DNA of 64,000 nucleotides from positions 11,429,501-11,493,500 of the forward strand of contig JAGTYA010000025.1 of NCBI GenBank assembly GCA_024291935.2, given 5' to 3'. The notes below the pieces were generated by a model. That model was not told the origin of the DNA. It made no database searches and was given only the letters and a program-made list of their open reading frames with translations. This DNA is from Okapia johnstoni (lineage: Eukaryota > Chordata > Mammalia > Artiodactyla > Giraffidae). The position numbers and the translations under genes are program-made. Shown piece after piece: positions 56,207-64,000 of this stretch (positions within the stretch are counted from its first letter, which is position 1; each line of letters opens with the position of its first letter).

Positions 56207-56475
56207 CTGGAGCTCTGAGTACACGGAAGCGCTCATCAATGACTTCTGAACGTCCTGGAGCTCTGAGCACACGGAAGCGCTCATCAATGACTTCTGCACG
56301 TCCTGGAGCTCTGAGCACACGGAAGCGCTCATCAATGACTTCTGCACGTCCTGGAGCTCTGAGGACACGGAAGCACTCATCAATGACTTCTGCACGTTCT
56401 GGAGCTCGGAGCACACGGAAGCGCTCATCAATGACTTCTGCACGTTCTGGAGCTCTGAGCACACGGAAGCGCTCA
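56207..56475. repeat. 48-bp minisatellite, about 5.6 copies
   Basis: Units start at 56207, 56255, 56303, 56351, 56399 and 56447, exactly 48 bp apart, each beginning CTGGAGCTC and containing GCTCATCAATGACTTCTG. Substitutions between units are few. Because 48 is divisible by three, several frames stay open on both strands (16-residue peptide repeats). Confidence 0.95.
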
Positions 56476-56573
56476 GCCTGGGACCTTTTGTGTCTGGCTC
56501 TTTTTGCTCACACGTCTGTGAAAATCGTCCATGTTGCTGTGCGCGCAGTGATTTGCTCTTTTTAAGAATCCTG

Positions 56574-56837
56574 ATTTTGGCCGTGCTGGGTCTGTGTTGC
56601 TGTGTGCACTTCCTCTCGCTGCAGCGGGCAGGGGTTACTGTGGTCGCCGCGCGGGCCTCTCATTGCAGTGGCTGCACTTGTCTCGGGTCCCAGGCCCGGG
56701 AGCACAGGCTCAGCAGTTGTGGCCCACAGGCTCGGCTGCTCCGCCGCCTGTGGGGTCTTCCCAGACTAGGGGTCGACCTCGTGCCCCTGCACTGGCAGGT
56801 GGATTCTTTTACTGCTGAGCCACCAGGGGAGCCCCCC
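56574..56837 (-). mobile_element. CHR-type SINE, antisense
   Basis: Starts TTTTGGCCGTGCTGGGTCTG and ends GAGCCACCAGGGGAGCC, with CTCATTGCAGTGGCTGCAC between. It is full-length in layout and lies 100 bp from the minisatellite. Confidence 0.8.
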
Positions 56838-57239
56838 AAAGTTCACCTTTCTTCCTGGACAGCTGTGCAATGTGTGGCGAATGCATGCAGTCCCTCAGCC
56901 ACCACTGTAGTCAAGATGCACAAGAGTTGGGTCCAGTGTGCCTCTGTGGTCAGCGCCCTCCCCACCCCAGTCTCAGCTCCTGATGACCACGGACGGGTTT
57001 TCTGTCCCCATAGTTTTACCTTCTCTACGCCTCTATATGAATGCAACAATGTCGGCTCTGCTGCTGGGTCCTCCGGCTCGGCCGACGCCCGATTCACCGA
57101 GTTGTTGAAGCCTGTCTGTGCCGAGCTTGCCTCTTCACAGCTTTGCAGACCCACCAGCCGTGTCCAAGAATTCCAGTTGCTCTGCAGCCTCACCAGCAGT
57201 TGCTCGTGTCAGATTTTTAATACAGTTTGTCTTTCTTGT

Positions 57240-57920
57240 GTGGCATCTTACTGTGTGTCTTATATGGGAGGATATTGCTGCACGGTGTCGTGCTAGCTTC
57301 TGCTGTAGAACAACGTGAATCAGCTATATGTGTACATATACCCCTGCCTCATGGACCTGCCTGCCTGCCACCCAGCCAGGTCATCACAGAGCACCGAGAT
57401 GAGCTCCCTGCGCTACACAGCGGCTTCCCATTAGCTGGCTGTTTCACACATGATAGCGTATAAGTGTCACTGCTACTCTCTCAGTTCATCCTGCTTCCCT
57501 ACCCTGTGTCCACAAGTCCATCCTCTACGTCTGTGTGTCTCTTCCTGCCCTGCAGATAGGAGTGTTGGTACCATTTTTCTAGATTCCACGTACATGTGTT
57601 ACTATATAGTATTTGTTCTCTTTCTGACGTACTTCACTCTGTATGTGAGTGTTAGTCGCTCAGTCGTGTCAGACTCTTTACGACCCCGTGGACTGTAGCC
57701 CACCAGAATCCTCTGTCCATGGGATTCTCCAGGCAAGAATACTAGAGTGGGGTGCCAGCTCCTTCTCCAGGGGATCTTCCCAACCCAGGGACCAAACCCA
57801 GGTCTTCCACATTGCAGGCAGATTCTTTACCATCTGAGCCACCAGGGAAGCCCTTCACTCTGTATAACAGGCTCTAAGTTCTTATTGTGGTTTAAAATTA
57901 TATTTTCCTAGTGACTCATT
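57240..57920 (-). mobile_element. Ruminant L1 3' part, antisense, split by a SINE
   Basis: AATCAGCTATATGTGTACAT, CATTTTTCTAGATTCCACG and CTTCACTCTGTATAACAGGC follow the order of the reversed ruminant L1 3' region. The Bov-tA SINE at 57645-57852 interrupts it. Confidence 0.75.
57645..57852 (-). mobile_element. Bov-tA SINE nested in L1, with 13-bp target duplication
   Basis: Flanked by CTTCACTCTGTAT at 57632-57644 and 57853-57865. Full-length reversed copy ending GAGCCACCAGGGAAGCC. Confidence 0.92.
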
Positions 57921-58057
57921 CTATTGAACCTCTTTTCATGCATATTTGTTTTTATTTTTGGTTGACTATCTTTTCAAGAATTTTGACCATTAAAAAAATG
58001 GATTGTTTGGATTTTCTTATTGAATTTTGAGAAGTTCTGGCTAAAGATCCTTTATTA

Positions 58058-58665
58058 TCAAAAGCAAGAGAGTTCCAGAAAAACATCTACTTTTGCTTTA
58101 TTGACTACGCTAAGCCTTTGACTGTGTGCATCACAACAAACTGGAAAATTCTGAAAGAGATGGGAATACCAGACCACCTGACCTGCCTCCTGAGAAATCT
58201 GTATGCAGGTCAAGAAGCAACAGTTAGAACTGGACATGGAACAACAGACTGGTTCCAAATCAGGAAAAAGTACGTCAAGGCTGTATATTGTCACCCTGCT
58301 TATTTAACTTATATGCAGAGTACATTATGTGAAATGCCGGGCTGGGTGAAGCACAAGCTGGAATCAAGATTGCCGGGAGAAATATCAATAGCCTCAGATA
58401 TGCAGATAACACCACCCTTCTGGCAGAAAGTGAAGAACTAAAGAGCCTTTTCATGATGTGAAAGAAGAGAGTGAAAACATTGCTGTAAAACTCAACATTC
58501 AGAAAGCTAACATCATGACATCTGGTCCCATCACTTCACGGAAAACAGATGAGGAAACAGTGTCAGACTTTATTTTTTGGGGCTCCAAAATCACTGTAGA
58601 TGGTGACTGCAGACATGAAATTAAAAGACGCTTGCTCCTTGGAAGGAAAGTTATGACCAACCTCC
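58058..58665 (+). mobile_element. BovB LINE internal fragment, sense
   Basis: It encodes pieces of reverse transcriptase including NLYAGQEATVRTGHGTTDWF. The catalytic box reads YADN instead of YADD (near 58398-58410). Both ends are truncated, and it stops at ATGACCAACCT without a 3' tail. Confidence 0.9.
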
Positions 58666-59013
58666 TCAGTGCCCTGTCCGGGCCTCCTGGTCATGTCACT
58701 GGGCCTCAGCTCCCAGTCCAGTCATTCTGCTCATTTCCCCAGATGTAGATTCAGGGCCTCATGGCCCTTTCCTGGCCTCCTATTCATTTCCCCAGATGTT
58801 GGTTCAGGCCCTGTCTAGGTCCTCCTGGTTCATGTCACCAGATGCAGGGTTGCCTACAGGTACACTGCCGGTGGAAATTTAATATGCTGTCAACACTTTG
58901 GAAAATAAGTCTGGGTGTTCCTCAATGACTAGGTGACTAATGATTAAATTAATTGAATGATTTATGGCTTAGCCATTGAATATTCTTCATATGAGTTTTC
59001 CTCCGTGCTTAAT

Positions 59014-59211
59014 CACTCAGTCAAGTCCGACTCTTTGCGACCCTATAGACTGTAGCTTGCCAGGCTCCTCTGTCCATGGGATTTCCCAGGCAAGAATACT
59101 GGAGTGGGTTGCCATGCCCTCCTCCAGGGGAATCTTCCTGACCCAGGGACTGAACCCGCATCTCCTGTGTCTTCTGTATTGCAGACACATTCTTTACCCG
59201 CTGACCCAGGA
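59014..59211 (-). mobile_element. Bov-tA SINE nested in L1, with 9-bp target duplication
   Basis: Flanked by GTGCTTAAT at 59005-59013 and 59212-59220. Antisense copy with GGCAAGAATACTGGAGTGGG. Confidence 0.88.
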
Positions 59212-59342
59212 GTGCTTAATTATAAGCCTCAAAGAATTGAAAACAGATGTTCAATCAAAAACTTGCACAGGAATATTGATAGCAGCACTATTCACAATTG
59301 TCAAAAAGTGGCAGCAGCCCAGCAAATAACAAATAGATAAAT

Positions 59343-59560
59343 AGGAAATTCCCTGGTGGTCCAGTGGTTCAGATTCTGGGCTTCCACTCCAGAGGCCTTG
59401 GGTTTGATCTCTTCTCAGGGAAGTTCCACATGCCCTGGTGTGACTGGGTGGTCCGTTCTTATGGCCGTAGCAGAGAGAAGTGAAGTGCCGAGTCTCCCTA
59501 CAATGTCGCTGAGCCCTGAAAGCATGGTGCTCAGCCAAAGGAGACAGTCCCAGTAGCCAG
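59343..59560 (+). mobile_element. CHR-type SINE, sense, divergent
   Basis: Starts GAAATTCCCTGGTGGTCCAG. The 3' part is diverged and its end is uncertain. Confidence 0.65.
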
Positions 59561-61610
59561 CGTGGTGCGAAGCGTCCGGAACACGCCGTCCTAGAGACGG
59601 AAGTCAGGTCAGTGTTTTCTGGGGGTTGGGAGTGGGGATGCAGAAAGTGAAGGGGTACCTGGAAAGTGTGTGTTTGTGTGTGTGGGGGGTCTCTCTTTTC
59701 TAACGAGCCCGAGTAGGCTGATTTCAGCTCCTGTTTGGATCAGAGGACACAGGAGGAGCAGAGATCTGTGGTTGGCAGTGGGGTCTGTTCATCCTAACGT
59801 CGCAGCCCCAAGTGCCTTTTCCCCGTTATTTCCTTCTCTCCTTGGGATTTCTTTCTGGGGTGATAAAAAATGTCCTACACTTGGTTGCACAGCTCTGAAT
59901 GCACTGAATCACTGTGCATTTTGAGTGGGTGAGCGTTACAATGTGTGAATTTAATCTCAATAAAACAGCTACAAACCTGCGCTGGCCTGTTTCTCTCTTC
60001 TGCCAATGATCGCTCGACTCCTTAGCAGAGCCTTGTTCTTTTTTTTCTTTGCTGGAAATTCCCCGTTTTGACGCCCACTGGCCTGGCCTCTGCCGAAGGT
60101 GTTTCTGGAAGCCGGGTGCACAGTTCTTGGGCTGCCGCAGCCTAGCGTGTCTTCCGTCTCTGGACCCTGAACTCCTCTGACTCCTCCATTCCGCCCCTGC
60201 TCAGCTGTGCCCCCTACTGGCCGACCCGGGGGCAGTTTGCGTGTCCCTGCGGCCTCCCTCCCCAAGCTGAGGGGTGATGGAAAGACACGGAGCAGGCTGA
60301 TCTGGGACTCGGCCCTCTGCTTGCTTGGCTGAGATGTAGGAATGGAATAAAACTGGCAGGATGAGGGTGGGAGGAGAAGGAACCGCAGGTGGGTGGTGGC
60401 GAGCTGAGCGGGGGAGGCCAGCTGCTGGTCCCGGGCAGGGCTGGGCTTTGGCTAACAGAGCCACAGCCACACGTCCTGTCTGTCTGCCGGCTGTAGGCCA
60501 GGCCAACCAGGCCAGGGGCACAGGGACCAGGTCTGCAGGGGATGCCAGGCCTGCACCCGGGTGGCTCGGGCCTGCTGGGCCTTCCTGGAGTCCTAGGGGA
60601 CGGGCAGGAGGGGCCAGGGGGACACCCTCTCCCTGTAGGAGGGCCTGGGTAGGGGTGGGGTGAGCTGAAGGGCCGGAGCCGGGGTAGAGAGAGGTGGCTG
60701 CCCTCGAAAACGCAGTCTTGGCCTTCTCCTGGACTTCCCGATGTAAAGCGTCTGGGCTGGGGCCTAGGTCCCTAGGGTGCGCACCCCCAAGTGATTTCTG
60801 TAACCCTACAGGCCTCAGTGCAAGAATTGCACTTTTAAAGGATGTGGAAAACACCCCACCCCAACAGAAACCAGCAAAGACTGTAACTCAGACCATCTAG
60901 CCCACAAAGCCTGAAATATTTGCCATTCAGCTCTTCAGGCAGAAAGTTTGCTTATTACTGCTGTGAACCCTGAAGTATGGGGACCACCCTGCCCACCGAG
61001 TGCTTCCTCGGGTGCTAGCCTCCTCTGCCCGATTGTCCAAGGAAGGCTGGTCTTTTCGGTGTAAAGGGAGGTGAGCTTAGGTTGGAGAAAAGTAAAGACG
61101 CGTGTGCCCCGTGGGGACCTGTCCTGGACACAGGAGGTTGTAAGGTAGCTGAAAAAAAAGGAGCTTCTGTGTCAGGGTGCATCTGTCGTCGCTGGCTGCC
61201 CTGGGAGGTGGCCCACGTGGTGGGGGCTCGTTTTAGGTACCCCACTCGCCCTCCTGCCCCCGTCTTCTGAGCAAGGGCGTCTGCTGAGCCTCGAAGCCTC
61301 TGTGTCCACCTTGCCCCCTGCCTGGCTCATCACAGCCCCCGGACGACTCGCTGGAGGACTGACTCCCTCGCTTCTGCCAACAGGGTCAATCTGAGCGTCT
61401 CCCCGACACCAACATGAACAAGCGCAGCTCCAGGCAAGTTGAGTGACCAAGGCCACACGCTGATCAGTGGGCACCAGGCCAGGTTAGTCCAGGGAGCTCT
61501 CGCTGTGTGGGTCTCCCTCCAAACAAGGTTCAAGAAATGCTGTAACCAAATGATTACAAAATGTATCGTAAAAGCAAAACAAAGTATAGAGAACAGGGTA
61601 AAAGATGCTA

Positions 61611-61812
61611 TGGAAACCCTGATGCTGGGAAAGATTGAAGGCGGGAGGAGAAGGGGACGACAGAGGATGAGATGGTTGTATGGCATCATCGACTCAATGG
61701 ACATGGGTTTGAGCAAGCTCCGGGAGTTGGCGATGGACAGGGAGGCCTGGCGTGCTGCAGTCCATGGGGTTGCAAAGAGTCAGACATGACTGAGAGACTG
61801 AACTGAACTGAA
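61611..61812 (+). mobile_element. BovB LINE 3' end, sense
   Basis: Reads ACCCTGATGCTGGGAAAGAT through CGTGCTGCAGTCCATGGGG to the tail GAGACTGAACTGAACTGAA. Only the last 200 bp are present. Confidence 0.88.
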
Positions 61813-63803
61813 ACACCCAGGACAGACAGATACTACCCCGTGTGGTGCGTGGCGTGGGTCAGAGTCACTGAGCCCGCAGAGCCACCCCCTGCGTCGTGTA
61901 CCCCGCCTCCGGGCCACCAGCCAGGTCACAGAGTCCTCCCGCTGACTGTTACTCTTCTGTTACACGCGGCCCTGCCTCTGAGTCACGCAGGGCACTCTTG
62001 TGTGTGTTTCCAGCCTGACCACAAGGTGTTGTGCACAATTGCTGGTTGGCTGCCTGTCTGCCCTTGGCGCTGTATTTCCGAGGCTCCCCCCTGCAGACGG
62101 ATGCCTGCTCTGATCTGCTTCACTTCTGTGGGTTTGCAAGCAGGACCATGCCTGGACGCTGGTGCATTCTCCTGTCCTGGGCGCTGGGTCACTTCCTGAC
62201 CCCACATCGCGGAAACCCTGCTGTCAGCATGAGCTCAGGCCACCGGGCTCTGCCTCCGAGGGTGGGGATGACCTGGTGACACCACGCCGCTCCCCACAGG
62301 GGCTGCTCGGGCCCCGCCTGCACGACCACCACTCGGGGTCAGCCCAGCGCCCCGGGGGCTGCCTCTGCTCCGGCTCACACGGGCGTGAAGTGGTCCCTCC
62401 TCCCTGGTGGACTTGCTGCTCCCCGAATCCAAGCGCATGAGCCCCTTTTCCTGGTTTCCTGGCCCCTCCAGGCTCCCTTTCTGTGAAGCCTACTCATCCC
62501 TTTTCCCATTCTCCCAGGTTTTTTTTTTGCTCATCTCCGGTGTGGGCTGGCTTCCTGGGGGTCCGAGCTGCTCCTGAGCGCAGCCATCCAGGCGGTGTCC
62601 CCAGCAGCTGGCCCCCGGGCCCTCCTGGAGGGAGTGAGTCCTGGCGTCCGGCTGCGGCCTCGCAGTGGGAACACTGCCGGTGCCGCCGCCAGGGGGAGCA
62701 GCTGCTCCACGGACCGCGCGTCCCCGCGGCTCGAGGCTCCAGGACACGCCAGCCCAGCACGGGAGGGCGCGGGGCAGGCGGGCACCCCAGGAGGAGGGAC
62801 CAGCTGGACAGCACTCGGAGCCGGCCCTCCCAGCCCGGCCAGGGTGGCCCCCTGCCCTCACCCTGCCTGCCACGCCCTTTCCGAGTGGGGCCTGGGCACA
62901 GGCTGCCCCTTCTGTCCACCTGCCCCACGGGAGGAGTCCCCCAGGACCCCCCACCATAGGCAGTACCCCCTCCTCAGTTAGGGTCACTTTGCTCCAGGAA
63001 GCTAGTCACTCACACGACGGCTCGGGTGTAGTGCCAGCCTCCATCTTTGAGTTCCGGGGCCCTTGTTAGAGCCAACTGGAGGTCGCCCCACAGGCGAGGG
63101 GGCCTGTCCCTCATTGTCCCGCGAGCTCGTCCCCAGACTCCGAGGGTCCAGGCTGCACCCCCCTCGCCCCGCCTCTGGGCACTGGACGCAGCAGCCGCTC
63201 CTCTCAGGTACCCGCAGTCTCTGCAGCTCTGGGGCCTCAGCCTGGAGAGCGGCCTGTCTCTCCCTCTGCTCGTTGAGGGTCTTCTGTGATTGGTCCCATC
63301 TCCTCTGGGGCTTCAGCTGCCCTGGGAACGGGAGCACATTCTGTCCTTGGCCACCCAGACATGGCCTGTCCTCTGGGCCTGTCTTCTGATGTCCCTGAAG
63401 ATGGTCCTCCCTGACTCTGATTCCCGCCTGGGGAGTGCTGAGTGCCCCCTCCTCAAATGGGAGCCACCCTAAACCGCAGGAGGAGAAACAAACCGAGAGC
63501 AAGATTTATCGATGAGACCTTATTTAATGATTCAGTTTAAAGCACGTGCTCACTACAAAGTCAATCAGTGAGAACCATGATGCTTCAGCGCCCGGATCAC
63601 TCCCCCTAGCCCCACCCCGTGCCCCGTGCTCAGCCCCCAACCATCCTGTCTCACAAGGAAGAGAACCAGCAACGGTCCCAGTTTTATGAGTCCCCCACTC
63701 CCCCGCCCCCCCTACACACACTGGGACAACCTTCATCTCAGGTGAGGACAGGGCAGACAGGGAAACATTTGAGGCCGGATCACTAACTGTCCAACAAGAG
63801 GAG

Positions 63804-64000
63804 GCTGCTGCTGTTGGGTCTCTAAGTGCGTCCCACTCTCTGCGACCTCATGGACTGCAGCCGCCAGGCTGCCCCGTCCTCCACTGTCTCCCAGAGTTCA
63901 AAGTCACGTCTAGATCCAACCAGTCCATCCTAAAGGAAATCAACTGTGAATATTCATTGGAAGGACTGATGCTGAAGCTCCAATCCTTTGACCACCTGAT
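63804..64000. mobile_element. BovB LINE copy with internal inversion, cut by window edge
   Basis: 63804 to about 63903 reads as antisense BovB 3' end (CATGGACTGCAGC, CACTGTCTCCCAGAGTT). From about 63910 the sequence switches to sense BovB (GATCCAACCAGTCCATCCTA). This is the pattern left by twin priming. Confidence 0.75.

Larger units (their letters stand above)
58863..59971 (+). mobile_element. Old L1 3' end, sense, interrupted by two SINEs
   Basis: The segments are about 58863-59013, 59212-59342 and 59590-59971. They carry TTTGGAAAATAAGTCTGG, GAATTGAAAACAGATGTTC, GGGGTGATAAAAAATGTCC and the terminal AATTTAATCTCAATAAAAC, all in normal L1 order. Confidence 0.7.
44651..64000. other. Intergenic, repeat-rich region upstream of SEC61A1
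   Basis: No gene with recognisable protein homology is seen. Named repeats are listed separately. The remaining stretches (about 44.7-45.1, 47.85-48.3, 49.35-49.8, 50.05-50.78, 50.86-51.9, 52.13-52.85, 53.6-56.2, 59.98-61.6 and 61.82-63.8 kb) show no gene or structure I can support. Confidence 0.65.

Noticed and set aside
56072..56464. Minus-strand 130-codon repeat protein over the minisatellite
   Set aside because: Openness follows from the 48-bp stop-free unit. Other frames are open too, and there is no promoter, splice context or homology to support coding.

Overview
The window is nuclear DNA from a ruminant mammal. Two multi-exon vertebrate genes are split by GT-AG introns, and the spaces between exons carry ruminant-restricted repeats: BovB (RTE-clade LINE) copies, Bov-tA/BovA tRNA-Glu SINEs, CHR-type cetartiodactyl SINEs, a short mariner-type palindrome and ERV LTRs. 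The order and orientation of the genes match the conserved mammalian RUVBL1-SEC61A1 neighbourhood (human 3q21.3). The sequence alone does not separate cattle from other bovids.

Layout: 1-25.2 kb is the 3' part of RUVBL1 on the + strand. Nine coding exons (probably exons 3-11) encode residues 77-456 of the AAA+ ATPase, followed by the stop, a short 3' UTR and an AATAAA signal. 25.2-30.6 kb is the gap between two convergent genes; it contains an orphan GC-rich island at about 28.3-29.06 kb with repeated TGATTAAT-type cores. 30.6-43.9 kb is the complete SEC61A1 gene on the - strand: 12 exons, 476 codons with no disruption, a 1.7 kb 3' UTR, and a CpG-island promoter at about 43.3-44.6 kb with NRF1-, ZNF143- and ETS-like motifs and a UPRE-type core. 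44.7-64 kb is intergenic and repeat-rich. It holds BovB fragments (one with a 12-bp target duplication), a 753-bp solo LTR, a second LTR-like stretch, nested L1/SINE insertions, a 48-bp minisatellite and a twin-primed BovB copy at the right edge.

RUVBL1 (a chromatin-remodelling and R2TP chaperone ATPase) and SEC61A1 (the ER protein-conducting channel) are both housekeeping genes but do not act in one pathway. Their pairing is positional and tail-to-tail. I found no tRNA or rRNA genes, CRISPR arrays or prokaryotic systems. No unprecedented system is evident. The least explained structures are the 28.4 kb island with quasi-periodic homeodomain-like cores, the 48-bp minisatellite that stays open in several frames, and short near-identical duplications in RUVBL1 introns and in the intergenic gap. 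Repeat boundaries without a stated target-site duplication are approximate, because they were read by eye.
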